Made by a program: the position numbers and the translations under genes. From GCA-003244245 sp050699595 (GTDB lineage: Bacteria; Actinomycetota; Actinomycetes; Mycobacteriales; Pseudonocardiaceae): 64,000 nucleotides of DNA. Shown here piece by piece: positions 51,580 to 60,367 of this stretch (the first letter of the stretch is position 1; the number at the start of each line of letters is the position of its first letter). The stretch spans positions 74,106-138,105 of the forward strand of contig JBOHFI010000004.1 in assembly GCA_050699595.1 (NCBI GenBank), read 5' to 3'. Under the pieces are notes generated by a model that saw only the letters and a list, made by a program, of their open reading frames with translations, did no database searches and was not told where the DNA came from.

Positions 51580-52623
51580 GTGCGGTGGAGGATCCTGCAG
51601 TCCACGCTGATCGCGGTGGCGATCAGCGGGCTCATCCTGGGTGGTCCCCTGGTGTTCGCCTTCTGGCGGCTGGCGGACCACCGCGGCGCGCCCGATCGGT
51701 TGCGCGCTCTCGCGCTGGTCTGCCTGCTGGTGGGGTTGTCGGTGGGGATCGGTGCGGCTATCGCCACGGTCACCGCCCGGCGTCTGGCGGGGCCGCTGCG
51801 GGACGTCGCTGAGCGGGCCGCCCGGCTCGGGGCGGGGGACTTCCGCCTCGCGCCGGCCAGGTACGGCATCCCGGAGCTCGATCGGGTGGCGGATCGGCTG
51901 GACACCTCCGCGTCCGCGCTGGCCGAGCTCATCGCCCGGGAGCGGGACCTCGTCGGCGACGTGTCACATCAGCTGCGCAGCCGGCTGACCGCACTGCAGC
52001 TGCGGCTGGACGAGCTGGCCGCGTACCCCGACCCCGATATCGCCGAGGAGGCCGAAGCGGCGCTGGAGCAGGCCGAGCGGCTCGGCGCGGTGCTGGATGA
52101 CCTGTTGCGGGCCACCGAGGAGGCGCGGGCCGCCACCGCCGAGCCGGTGGAGCTGGCGGAGCTGCTCGGCGAGGTGCTCGCCGACTGGCAGCCGCAGGCC
52201 GACGCCGACCAGCGGATGCTGCGGTTGCGGGTAGCCGACGGGTTGGTCGCCCGGGTCACACCCGGCCGGTTGCGCGAGGCGCTCGGGGTGCTGATCGACA
52301 ACGCGCTGCGGCACGGCGCCGGCGTGGTGACGCTGTCCGCGCGCTGGACCGGAGTGGGACCAGACCGGATGGTCGTGGTGGAGGTGACCGACAGCGGCGA
52401 GGGGGTGCCCGAGGAGCTGGCCGCGCACGTCTTCGACCGTGGCATCTCGGGGGCGTCCTCGACCGGCGTCGGGCTGGCGCTGGCCAGGGCGCTGGTCGAG
52501 GCCGACGGGGGACGCCTTGAGCTCAGCTCGGCACAGCCTGCCAGGTTCGCCGTCTACCTGCGGGTACCGCGGAACGAGGAGTTCGTTGACGCGCCATACC
52601 CGGGTATCGACGTGGTGCGCTGA
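51580..52623 (+). CDS. HAMP-containing sensor histidine kinase
   Basis: 347 residues from GTG 51580. Two membrane helices (about 7-29 and 44-66) with almost no extracellular loop, a HAMP segment (R-R-L-A-G-P-L-R-D-V), phospho-acceptor His in L-V-G-D-V-S-H-Q-L-R-S-R-L, then an ATPase domain (L-I-D-N-A-L-R-H-G-A, D-S-G-E-G-V-P-E). The lack of a sensor domain suggests it reads membrane or cytoplasmic cues, like small intramembrane-sensing kinases that monitor the cell envelope. Confidence 0.94.
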   Translation: MRWRILQSTLIAVAISGLILGGPLVFAFWRLADHRGAPDRLRALALVCLLVGLSVGIGAAIATVTARRLAGPLRDVAERAARLGAGDFRLAPARYGIPELDRVADRLDTSASALAELIARERDLVGDVSHQLRSRLTALQLRLDELAAYPDPDIAEEAEAALEQAERLGAVLDDLLRATEEARAATAEPVELAELLGEVLADWQPQADADQRMLRLRVADGLVARVTPGRLREALGVLIDNALRHGAGVVTLSARWTGVGPDRMVVVEVTDSGEGVPEELAAHVFDRGISGASSTGVGLALARALVEADGGRLELSSAQPARFAVYLRVPRNEEFVDAPYPGIDVVR

Positions 52624-52631
52624 GCCGGCAA

Positions 52632-53141
52632 TCAGGCTACGGGCACCTGGCGGCGCACGTTCTGGTCCGGGAAGACGTACCTGCGGAAGGCCCACCACCG
52701 GAACACCATCGCCAGCAGCGTCCCGATCACGTTGGCGCTGGCGAAGTCGGCGGCCTCCTGGGCGAGCAGGCTGACCTGGGGGACCTGCAGGTCCAGCACG
52801 TACCGCGAGATCCACAGTGGGGTGGCGTTGAACACCAGCCCGATGCCGCAGACCAGGAAGAACAGCGTGGCCTCGTGGCGCCGTTCCCGGCCGCCCCGGG
52901 TGCGGAAGGACCACTCCCGGTTCAAGACGTAGGACACGATCGTCGCCACCAGCACGGCGACGATCTTGGCGGTGACCGGCTTGGGCCCCAGCACCGTCAT
53001 CTTGAGCAGCGCGAACAGCGTGATGTCCACGATGTAGGTGATCCCGCCGACCATGGCGAACTTCACCAGCTCCCGGTGGCGGACCGCGATGTCGCGGTAG
53101 GGCTGCGGAATCCGGATGAGCACCGCATCGACCATGGACAC
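52632..53141 (-). CDS. GtrA-family membrane protein
   Basis: 169 residues with four membrane helices: V-K-F-A-M-V-G-G-I-T-Y-I-V-D at the first helix, then V-L-V-A-T-I-V-S-Y-V-L-N-R-E-W-S-F, and W-W-A-F-R-R-Y-V-F-P at the end. GtrA-like proteins help flip or use polyprenol-linked sugars for cell-surface glycans. Same position as mycobacterial Rv3277, between the PH-domain gene and purK. Convergent with the sensor kinase, 8 bases apart. Confidence 0.92.
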   Translation of the reverse strand: MSMVDAVLIRIPQPYRDIAVRHRELVKFAMVGGITYIVDITLFALLKMTVLGPKPVTAKIVAVLVATIVSYVLNREWSFRTRGGRERRHEATLFFLVCGIGLVFNATPLWISRYVLDLQVPQVSLLAQEAADFASANVIGTLLAMVFRWWAFRRYVFPDQNVRRQVPVA

Positions 53142-53220
53142 CCGCGCAGTCTACGAACCGCTGCGGGAGGTCCCGCGCCCAGTCGACCCAGGCGCACCAG
53201 TCGAACCAGGCGCACCTGGG

Positions 53221-53637
53221 TCATTGGTCTGCGCAGGTGTCCTGGTAACTGACGCCGGGCGCGTACTGGTCCCACGTTGTTTTGTCGAGCGCCCCGCCAG
53301 CGCGCAGGCACGCTTCTCGCACCTCACCTCCGGGGAACCCCGCAAGGCGGGGCAGATCCCACAGGATGACGGTCTTGTCTGCGCTGCGGTGAACGGTTCC
53401 AATCCCGGGAAGGGTATTGTCGCCTTCGCGCCACGCGCCGCTACCGTCATCCAGCAGCCGCACCGTCTGGAGTACTCGGTCGCGGGCTTGTCGGGGATCG
53501 GCCGGGTAGTCCACGTCCTGCAGACGCTGCATCAGCGGGTGCACCACGCCGGCCTCGGCTCGCAACGGTATGAGCTGCTCGTCGGCGATCACTCGGTCGG
53601 GGGTGGCGTAGCTGATGAAGACGTGCGCCAAGCTCAC
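53221..53637 (-). pseudogene. Internally deleted TIR/WD40 conflict-type protein
   Basis: The frame starts like a TIR domain (H-V-F-I-S-Y-A-T-P-D-R), passes through a helical piece (R-D-R-V-L-Q-T-V-R-L-L-D-D), and ends like a WD40 propeller (H-R-S-A-D-K-T-V-I-L-W-D). The tail W-D-Q-Y-A-P-G-V-S-Y-Q-D-T-C corresponds to the tail of the nSTAND-WD40 protein at 27-31 kb (W-N-K-Y-L-S-G-S-D-Y-I-S-T-C). At 138 residues it lacks any NTPase and most blades, so it is a deletion relic even though the frame is open. Confidence 0.65.
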
Positions 53638-53688
53638 CCTCCGTCAACGTTTCGTCGCGGGGACGATAACGGCGAACACCGGGGCTGT

Positions 53689-54252
53689 TCAGTCGCTGGT
53701 GCGGCAGATGCGGACGAACATGTCACGGAAACCGGCGATGCCGCCGTACAGGGCACCGATCTCGAGTACCTGGATCCGCTCCAACGAGTCGACGACGGGG
53801 GACTGCGCCGGCGGGAGGTTGGCTCGCGCGTTGGCGAACGCCTCCTCGAAACTGAGCTTCTTCGAAAAACCGGTGGCCTCGTCAGCACCCGGCGGGCACG
53901 GCCGGTCGGCATTGTCGCCGACGGCTCGGAGGTAGAAGTCGAGCTCCTCGCCACATTTCTCGATGTCAACCTTGTCGGTGCCATCGGCGTGATGAACCGT
54001 CACCGCGGACTGGTCTTCGGGGAAGCGGACCGTTTCGGCTTCGCGATAGGCGGTGGCACGCTGGGGCCAGATGCCCGGTCGCGCGCGGCGCAGCACGGTG
54101 AACTGCGGGGGAAAGACCTGCAACGGGCTCCGGGCGATCTCGACGTTGAAGCCTGGCGTGGGCAGCTCGCCCTCGGCGATGATCAACACGTACTGTCGGG
54201 CGCGGAAGGCGCGGATCCGGGTCCGCTGGGCGAGCCCACAGGCAACCGTCAT
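53689..54252 (-). CDS. Conserved actinobacterial protein of unknown function
   Basis: 187 residues, frame intact. It opens T-V-A-C-G-L-A-Q-R-T-R-I-R-A-F-R-A-R-Q-Y-V-L-I-I-A-E-G-E-L-P, then L-Q-V-F-P-P-Q-F, V-T-V-H-H-A-D-G, and later L-S-F-E-E-A-F-A-N-A and E-I-G-A-L-Y-G-G-I-A-G-F. I recall similar hypothetical proteins in actinobacteria but no function. The layout suggests a beta-rich first half and helical second half. No signal peptide. It lies beside the TIR/WD40 relic, which may or may not be meaningful. Confidence 0.75.
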   Translation of the reverse strand: MTVACGLAQRTRIRAFRARQYVLIIAEGELPTPGFNVEIARSPLQVFPPQFTVLRRARPGIWPQRATAYREAETVRFPEDQSAVTVHHADGTDKVDIEKCGEELDFYLRAVGDNADRPCPPGADEATGFSKKLSFEEAFANARANLPPAQSPVVDSLERIQVLEIGALYGGIAGFRDMFVRICRTSD

Positions 54253-54451
54253 TGCTCTCCCTCGGTGCGGGGCGGCGTGCTCTGCCGTTACAGAGCCGCT
54301 ACCCAGGCGCGCTGATACACAACCGAGCGGAATTCTTCAGCCGATCACAGCGGGCTTCCCTGCCACGACGTCCACTCATCCCGCACCGCCTGGGACGCTC
54401 TCGGCTTGGCCGCCACCCCGAACCCACCTCGACGGGTAGGATCGCCGGTTC

Positions 54452-55660
54452 GTGGACCCTCGCACCGGCTTGCCCGTCGTCGGCATGGTGGGTGCCGGGC
54501 AGCTGGCCCGGATGACCCATCAGGCCGCCGTGGCGCTGGGCCAGTCCCTGCGCGTGTTGGCCACCGGCCCGGACGAGCCGGCGGCGCTGGTGGCCGCTGA
54601 CGTGGTCCTCGGTCGGCCCGACGACCTGGCCGCGCTGCGCCGGTTCGCGGTGGGCTGCGACGTGCTCACCTTCGATCATGAGCACGTCCCCACCGAGCAC
54701 CTGCGGGCACTGGTCGCCGACGGGGTGCGGGTGTATCCGGGCCCGGACGCGCTGCGCCATGCCCAGGACAAGTTGGTGATGCGCCAGGCGCTGGCCGCCC
54801 TCGGCGTGCCGGTCCCGCCGTTTCGGGAGGTGACCCGGCCGCGCGACGCCGTGCTGTTCGGCGCGGAATACGGCTGGCCGTGCGTGCTCAAGGCGGCGCG
54901 CGGCGGCTATGACGGGCGGGGTCTGTGGATGCTCGCCGGCCCCACCGGCGCGCGCCGGGTGGTGGCGGAGCTGCTCGCCGCGGGCACTCCGCTGCTGGTG
55001 GAGCAGTGCGTGGCGATGCGCGGGGAGCTGGCCGCGCTGGTGGCCCGCTCGCCGTTCGGGCAGGGCGCGGCGTGGCCGGTGGTGCGCACGGTGCAGCGCG
55101 GTGGGATCTGCGTCGAGGTGCTCGCCCCGGCACCCGGCCTGGACGCCGAGCTCGCGCAGGCCGCCCAGCAGCTGGCGCTGCGGGTGGCGGGGGAGCTGGG
55201 GGTGGTCGGCATACTGGCCGTCGAGCTGTTCGAGACGCCTAGTGGAGCCTTACTGGTGAATGAGCTGGCGATGCGGCCGCACAACAGCGGGCACTGGAGC
55301 ATCGAGGGTGCGGCGACGTCGCAGTTCGAGCAGCATCTGCGGGCGGTGCTGGACTACCCGCTGGGGTCCACCGCGCCGCGTGCCCCGGCGTGCGTGATGG
55401 CCAACGTGCTGGGCGCCGGCACCGTGCCGACGATGGGTATGGACGAGCGAGTGCACCACCTGATGGCCCGCTACCCGCAGGCGAAGGTGCACCTGTACGC
55501 GAAGCCGGAGCGGCCCGGGCGCAAGATCGGGCACGTCACGGTGCTCGGTGCGACGTCGGGGCCGGTGCGCGAGGTGGCGGTCGCCTCGGCGGCCTTCCTG
55601 GCCACCGGGGCCTGGCCGGACGGCTACCCGGTGCACGGGCACGGACGGGAGACGGCGTGA
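54452..55660 (+). CDS. purK: N5-carboxyaminoimidazole ribonucleotide synthase
   Basis: 402 residues from GTG 54452. ATP-grasp enzyme of purine synthesis that carboxylates AIR to N5-CAIR. It begins V-V-G-M-V-G-A-G-Q-L-A-R-M; ATP site C-V-L-K-A-A-R-G-G-Y-D-G-R-G; and F-E-T-P-S-G-A-L-L-V-N-E-L-A-M-R-P-H-N-S-G-H carries the metal-binding Glu and the family signature. Its stop overlaps the purE start by GTGA. Confidence 0.97.
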   Translation: MDPRTGLPVVGMVGAGQLARMTHQAAVALGQSLRVLATGPDEPAALVAADVVLGRPDDLAALRRFAVGCDVLTFDHEHVPTEHLRALVADGVRVYPGPDALRHAQDKLVMRQALAALGVPVPPFREVTRPRDAVLFGAEYGWPCVLKAARGGYDGRGLWMLAGPTGARRVVAELLAAGTPLLVEQCVAMRGELAALVARSPFGQGAAWPVVRTVQRGGICVEVLAPAPGLDAELAQAAQQLALRVAGELGVVGILAVELFETPSGALLVNELAMRPHNSGHWSIEGAATSQFEQHLRAVLDYPLGSTAPRAPACVMANVLGAGTVPTMGMDERVHHLMARYPQAKVHLYAKPERPGRKIGHVTVLGATSGPVREVAVASAAFLATGAWPDGYPVHGHGRETA

Positions 55661-56172
55661 GCCTGGTCGGTGTGATCATGGTTGGGGTGATCATGGGAAG
55701 CGACTCGGACTGGCCGGTGATGCGCGCCGCCGCGCAGGCTCTCGACGAGTTCGACGTGCCCCACGAGGTGTCGGTGGTCTCCGCGCACCGCACCCCCGCC
55801 CGGATGCTCGACTATGCCCGCGACGCGGCGAGCCGGGGGCTGAAGGTGATCATCGCTGGGGCTGGTGGGGCGGCGCACCTGCCCGGGATGGTGGCCTCGG
55901 CGACGGTGCTGCCGGTGATCGGGGTGCCGGTAGCGTTGGCGCACCTGGGCGGGCTGGACTCGCTGCTGTCCATCGTGCAGATGCCCGCCGGGGTGCCGGT
56001 CGCGTCGGTGTCGGTCGGCGGGGCGCGCAACGCCGGGCTGCTCGCGGTCCGCATCCTGGCCACCTCGGACTCCGCCCTCGCGCGGCGGATGGTGGCCTTT
56101 CAGAACGAGCTGGCCCAGCGCGTGCTGGACTCCGACGCCGCGTTGCGCGCCACACTCAAGGAGACTCCGTGA
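55657..56172 (+). CDS. purE: N5-carboxyaminoimidazole ribonucleotide mutase
   Basis: 171 residues from GTG 55657. Class I PurE: M-G-S-D-S-D-W, S-A-H-R-T-P-A-R and the glycine-rich A-G-A-G-G-A-A-H-L-P-G-M form the active site that converts N5-CAIR to CAIR. Co-translated with purK upstream and the acyl-CoA dehydrogenase downstream, as in mycobacteria. Confidence 0.97.
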   Translation: MSLVGVIMVGVIMGSDSDWPVMRAAAQALDEFDVPHEVSVVSAHRTPARMLDYARDAASRGLKVIIAGAGGAAHLPGMVASATVLPVIGVPVALAHLGGLDSLLSIVQMPAGVPVASVSVGGARNAGLLAVRILATSDSALARRMVAFQNELAQRVLDSDAALRATLKETP

Positions 56173-57323
56173 ACCCCGACTTCTGTCTTTACCAGCTCGG
56201 CGCGGAGCACGAGGCGCTGCGGGATGCGGTGCGGGCGCTGGCCGAGAAGGAGATCGCCCCGCACGCCGCAGCGGTCGACGAGCTGGAGCGGTTCCCGCAC
56301 GAGGCGCACGCCGCGCTGGTGCGCGCGGGTTTCCACGCGGTGCACGTCCCCGAGGCTTACGGCGGCCAGGGCGCGGACTCGGTGGCGACCTGCATCGTGA
56401 TCGAGGAGGTGGCGCGGGTGTGCGCGTCGTCCTCGCTGATCCCGGCGGTGAACAAGCTGGGCACCATGGGGCTGCTGCTGGCCGGCTCGGAGGGCCTGCG
56501 CGAGCAGGTGCTGCCCTCGGTGGCCGCGGGGGCGATGGTGTCCTACGCGCTGTCCGAGCGGGAAGCGGGCAGTGACGCCGCGGCGATGCGGACCCGGGCC
56601 TGCCGCGACGGCGAGCACTGGGTCCTCAACGGCACCAAGTGCTGGATCACCAACGCCGGCGAGTCCACCTGGTACACCGTAATGGCGGTGACCGACCCGG
56701 CCAAGGATACCGGCGGGATCAGCGCCTTCATCGTCCATCGGGACGACCCGGGGTTCTCGGTCGGGACCAAGGAGCGCAAAATGGGGATCCGGGGCAGCCC
56801 GACCCGGGAGATCTTCTTCTCCGACTGCGAGATCCCCGCTGACCGGATCATCGGTGAGCCCGGTACCGGTTTCGCGACCGCTCTGGCGACCCTGGACCAC
56901 ACCCGCCCGACGATCGGCGCGCAGGCGGTGGGTATCGCGCAAGGCGCTCTGGATGCCTCGATCACCTACGTGAAGCAGCGCAAGCAGTTCGGCAAGCCGA
57001 TCGCCGACTTCCAGAGTGTCCAGTTCATGCTGGCCGACATGGCGATGAAAATCGAGGCGGCCCGGCAGCTGGTCTACGTCGCTGCGGCCCGTGCCGAGCG
57101 CGGCGCGGGCCGGCTCGGGTTCATCTCCTCAGCATCGAAATGCTTCGCCTCCGACGTCGCCATGGAGGTGACCACCGACGCAGTGCAGCTCCTCGGTGGT
57201 TATGGCTATACCCGGGATTTCCCCCTCGAGCGGATGATGCGCGACGCGAAGATCACCCAGATATACGAGGGCACCAACCAGATCCAGCGCCTCGTCATGG
57301 CCCGCGCCCTGCTCAAAGGCTAG
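56169..57323 (+). CDS. Acyl-CoA dehydrogenase (FadE25-like)
   Basis: 384 residues from GTG 56169, overlapping the purE stop. FAD-dependent oxidation of acyl-CoA in beta-oxidation or branched-chain amino-acid breakdown. Signatures: S-Y-A-L-S-E-R-E-A-G-S-D-A-A, W-I-T-N-A-G near the flavin, Q-L-L-G-G-Y-G-Y-T-R-D-F and the catalytic Glu in I-T-Q-I-Y-E-G-T-N-Q-I-Q. The position after purE matches mycobacterial fadE25. Confidence 0.95.
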   Translation: MNPDFCLYQLGAEHEALRDAVRALAEKEIAPHAAAVDELERFPHEAHAALVRAGFHAVHVPEAYGGQGADSVATCIVIEEVARVCASSSLIPAVNKLGTMGLLLAGSEGLREQVLPSVAAGAMVSYALSEREAGSDAAAMRTRACRDGEHWVLNGTKCWITNAGESTWYTVMAVTDPAKDTGGISAFIVHRDDPGFSVGTKERKMGIRGSPTREIFFSDCEIPADRIIGEPGTGFATALATLDHTRPTIGAQAVGIAQGALDASITYVKQRKQFGKPIADFQSVQFMLADMAMKIEAARQLVYVAAARAERGAGRLGFISSASKCFASDVAMEVTTDAVQLLGGYGYTRDFPLERMMRDAKITQIYEGTNQIQRLVMARALLKG

Positions 57324-57616
57324 ATCATCGATTTTTGTGCCGGTCCGAGGATCTCTGGTTTCCATGATCAGGCCGCGTCCAGGCCGTCAGCCGACGTCAG
57401 GCCAGAGCCCGATTGGAGCCCGGCGCGAGCTAGTGCCGAGCCGGATCGCGATGGCTTCCAGAGCGTAGCCGGGGCCTTGCGCGGCGTGTGGTAAATGCAC
57501 GGTTCACGTTAAGGTAGGGATCAGCCGCCTGCGGTCTGAGTCTTTCCTGCCGCGCCGCGTCGATGTCAGGCTGTGTTAGCAGGTCCCCGTGATGTCGCAG
57601 CCGAAGGAGCCGTTCG

Positions 57617-58081
57617 ATGCTGTCCCTCCCGCCCGAGCTGGCTGGTCCCGTTGAGCAACTCAGAGCGGCACTCGTGGAGATCAACGGTTCCGAGCGGAGC
57701 TGCATGATCAGCGCCGTGGCCAGCGCATCGCAGGCCAAGAGTCTTCCGGAGGTCCAGGCGATCATGGCCAGGTGTCGGAAGAGTTCGGCTGCCGCCGCCG
57801 CAACAGCGATCGACACCTTCCGCGCCGAGTGTTCCGAATTCGGCACCCAAGCCAGCTCGTCGGCCAAGGCGGCTCTGCTTGCCGCTACCTCCACCAGCGT
57901 CTCGAATTTTTGGGCCACGTCGGAGAGCGCCGCAGCGGCCTTAGCGTCTGAGGCAGCCTCCCAGCTTCCGGCCCAAGGACCGGACAAGACCACACAAGCG
58001 ATCGAGATCATCTATAATGACAGGGCATGGTCGATCAACCGCTACTTTGAGCAACTCACCACCGAACGATTCGCCACCTGA
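57617..58081 (+). CDS. Hypothetical alanine-rich helical protein
   Basis: 154 residues from ATG 57617 with AAGGAG (57603-57608) at good spacing. It is Ala/Ser-rich and mostly helical, with no signal peptide or membrane segment. Segments such as V-E-Q-L-R-A-A-L-V-E-I-N-G-S and I-I-Y-N-D-R-A-W-S-I-N-R-Y suggest a coiled or helical bundle. I recognise no family. The 293 bases before it hold nothing obvious. Confidence 0.6.
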   Translation: MLSLPPELAGPVEQLRAALVEINGSERSCMISAVASASQAKSLPEVQAIMARCRKSSAAAAATAIDTFRAECSEFGTQASSSAKAALLAATSTSVSNFWATSESAAAALASEAASQLPAQGPDKTTQAIEIIYNDRAWSINRYFEQLTTERFAT

Positions 58082-58222
58082 CCAGGCGGGACAAGGTTCG
58101 GAGACGCGCGTCGACGTTCAGCGCAAGGATCACCGTCGCCCCGGTACCTCGCGTGGCGTCCTTGGCTCCTTGCGCGGCCACGGTCACCTATGGCCCGGTG
58201 CCGATCGGCGCCGAGCTGGGAG

Positions 58223-58567
58223 TCAGTGTCGACGGGCGGGGCCGCTTACCGCCGAGTGGGACACCGTGCCTCGGGTGATGGGGACCGCGACGCGCTCAAT
58301 GGGCAGGTGGTCCTGCAGGCGTAGCGCCAGCGCGCGCTGGCACTTCTCCTTCTCGGCCCAGGCGGCCTCACGCTCCAGACGACGCGCCACCTGCCACACC
58401 GTTATCGTCTCGGTCACGCTCCACTGGAGCAGCGATTTCCACCAGCTCGGCCGCGCGCGGCGACGCCGCCGCACCTGCGGGGCCCGCGGGGAGCCGGCTC
58501 GGGTCAGCATCGGGAAACCCCTGAACGCGCGTACCTCGGTCGGCCCTGGTGACGCTCTGAAAGTCAC
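58223..58567 (-). CDS. Small basic protein downstream of the STAS gene
   Basis: 114 residues, Arg-rich (R-R-R-R-R-A-R-P). The GTG start at 58567 overlaps the STAS stop (GTGA), the best reason to think it is real. A helical stretch E-T-I-T-V-W-Q-V-A-R-R-L-E-R-E-A-A-W-A-E occurs in the middle. No family recognised. Could be an accessory of the STAS protein or a spurious frame in GC-rich DNA. Confidence 0.45.
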   Translation of the reverse strand: MTFRASPGPTEVRAFRGFPMLTRAGSPRAPQVRRRRRARPSWWKSLLQWSVTETITVWQVARRLEREAAWAEKEKCQRALALRLQDHLPIERVAVPITRGTVSHSAVSGPARRH

Positions 58568-59007
58568 AGCTCACCGCCCACCACCGGGAAGGTCCACTTT
58601 TGGGCGCCGTACCCGTTAGGGAGATCCTTCAGAGCGTCCGGCATGTTGTCTGCGAAGGTGAAACGCTCCCGTACTCCGATGGCATTCAGTGCCCAGTTCG
58701 CGGTCTGGGAGTGGCACACCAACCGCAGGTCGCGGTCTTCTCGGATAGCGAGCTCGTTCGCCTCGACCAGCGCGGACAGCCCGGCAGATTCCAGGAACCG
58801 CACCCCATCAAGGTCCACCACCACGAGCCGGGCAACGACCAGCTGCGCGGTCAGAAAAGCGGCCAGTTCCGGCGCGCCCAGCGCGTCGATCTCACCTCCT
58901 ACGGTGACCACGCGAATATGGGGACCATGCTCGGCCACCCGCAGATCCAGGATGTCGGATGACAACGGTCCGGCCCTGCTCAGCGTGCCAGGTAGTAGCA
59001 CCATCAC
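58564..59007 (-). CDS. STAS-domain anti-sigma-factor antagonist
   Basis: 147 residues. SpoIIAA-like fold: I-R-V-V-T-V-G-G-E-I-D-A-L-G-A-P-E-L, then L-V-V-V-D-L-D-G-V-R-F-L-E-S-A-G-L-S-A-L with the phosphorylatable Ser, and a later C-H-S-Q-T-A. Such proteins bind and release anti-sigma kinases to free sigma-B-like factors. No anti-sigma kinase is encoded nearby. Segment order and length are normal. Confidence 0.88.
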   Translation of the reverse strand: MMVLLPGTLSRAGPLSSDILDLRVAEHGPHIRVVTVGGEIDALGAPELAAFLTAQLVVARLVVVDLDGVRFLESAGLSALVEANELAIREDRDLRLVCHSQTANWALNAIGVRERFTFADNMPDALKDLPNGYGAQKWTFPVVGGEL

Positions 59008-59334
59008 CAGCTCCCTTCTCCAGCTTCGGTGGCACCCCGGAGGGACGCCGATTCCTCCCTTGACGGCCCTGCGCCCACACCGGGCACCCGGTGACCGTTC
59101 TGTTGCTGTTGGTACCCCGTCTCACTCGGGAGGAAACCTCGATCCTCACCGCCGGTGACTGATCCACCAGGGAGGGCTCTGGGCTGCGGGGAACAACCGA
59201 CTCCACGGCCATCCTGTTGAGCTGGGCGAGAGCCCTCAAGGGGACTTTTCGTTCCTCCGCGCTCCGACCTCCTTGAAATCGCCGATGACGGTGCACCGGC
59301 CGCTGGACCGCACGCGTGGGAACCGAGCGTCCTG

Positions 59335-59493
59335 ATGGCGTCCGTCTTGGTGGTTGTGGGCGTGTTCCTAGGGTGGAGACTCAGCCAGTGGCGACTGGAG
59401 GTGCGAGCGAGACGACAAGCGGCAGCGCAACTTTCTCTTTCTCGGCAATTGCTCGAACTGGTGTGGACAGCGCAGAAGCGGACAGGTTGGTAG
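59335..59493 (+). CDS. Possible small single-pass membrane protein
   Basis: 52 residues from ATG 59335. A hydrophobic segment (S-V-L-V-V-V-G-V-F-L-G-W) is followed by a basic amphipathic tail (R-L-E-V-R-A-R-R-Q-A-A-A-Q-L), as in small bitopic proteins. The frame is open from 59216, but no ribosome site is evident and no family is known. The flanking non-coding stretch 59008-59334 shows nothing else. Confidence 0.4.
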   Translation: MASVLVVVGVFLGWRLSQWRLEVRARRQAAAQLSLSRQLLELVWTAQKRTGW

Positions 59494-59840
59494 CCAGGAT
59501 TCCGCTTCTGCGCGTACGTCACTTGATACGCCATATGAAGGCGCGCGGAATTACCGCACCACCCCCGGCGCGTTGAACCTCCCGAATCTTCTTATCGTTT
59601 CCGTTGTCGCCAGCTCAGGCAGCGCTCGCACAGCCCGCTGGTACCCGTCTGGTATCCGTAGCGCCGGCACCCACCGCAGGTCCGCCACGTCACCCGCACC
59701 CGAGCTGCGCGTCTGCGCCGCAACTCGACCCGCGCGGCCCACCACCCGCGCAACCCCATCACCCTCCCCTCCCCTCCCTGATTGGCTCTCGTGCCAGGCG
59801 ACGGCGTGGCTCACCGTCGTGGCCACTCTCCCGTCTCACG
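59494..59840. other. Intergenic stretch without recognisable gene
   Basis: About 350 bases of C-rich sequence with overlapping but featureless frames on both strands. No repeat or hairpin stands out. It lies before the small-protein paralogue and the integrative-element-like genes. Confidence 0.4.
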
Positions 59841-60068
59841 TCACCCCAGCCACTCCGTCAAGACGAAGAGCAGCGTCCTGGCACCCTCCTCATCAAGAGC
59901 CATCACACACGCGCCCGTCACATGGGGATCGAACACAATCCACCCCTCCTGCATACTCACCAGAAGATTCGCGAAACCCACCGGACCCCGATGCAACTGA
60001 CACGACCCGGGTATCGCCTTACGACGCCGCTTATTCGGGCCATTGGTATGATAACTATGCCAGTTCAT
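59841..60068 (-). CDS. Small conserved protein, paralogue of the gene at 9214-9438
   Basis: 75 residues from ATG 60068, with GAGAGG five bases upstream (an adjacent ATG at 60071 is too close). Shares H-R-G-P-x-G-F-A-N-L-(L/V)-V, (V/I)-x-D-P-H-V-T-G-x-C-V and a C-terminal L-T-E-W-L with the 9.2 kb protein. The N-terminal part is basic (N-K-R-R-R-K). Function unknown. Neighbouring genes on the same strand resemble an integrative element. Confidence 0.7.
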   Translation of the reverse strand: MNWHSYHTNGPNKRRRKAIPGSCQLHRGPVGFANLLVSMQEGWIVFDPHVTGACVMALDEEGARTLLFVLTEWLG

Positions 60069-60126
60069 CATGACCTCTCTTTGATGCGTGACAACGCGTT
60101 CCGACACGACCTTCCCCAGTCACGAT

Positions 60127-60333
60127 CTATGACGGTGCCCCCTCGCTGGCGCGGGCCTGCGCCAGCGCGACGAGGGACGCCAGCCGGGGCAGATCGGCCG
60201 TTCCTACCCGGATCGCCACCCGGCTGGTGTTCCCGCTCCCGAACACGAAGGTGGCGACCCGGTGGTCTGGCCATGGGCCGCTGTCTCCTAACGCCATCGG
60301 CGCGTTGGGGGTGAGCGTCACCTGCACGTTCAT
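60127..60333 (-). CDS. Small uncharacterised protein next to the Pra-like gene
   Basis: 68 residues from ATG 60333, preceded by AAAGGACG. It reads M-N-V-Q-V-T-L-T-P-N-A-P-M-A-L-G and later V-A-T-F-V-F-G-S-G-N-T-S-R-V-A-I-R-V-G, a beta-rich pattern. No family recognised. It is on the same strand as, and directly downstream of, the Pra-like gene, so probably co-transcribed with it. Confidence 0.6.
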   Translation of the reverse strand: MNVQVTLTPNAPMALGDSGPWPDHRVATFVFGSGNTSRVAIRVGTADLPRLASLVALAQARASEGAPS

Positions 60334-60367
60334 GTCGATTCGTCCTTTGCGCATGTCTCCCGCCCGC

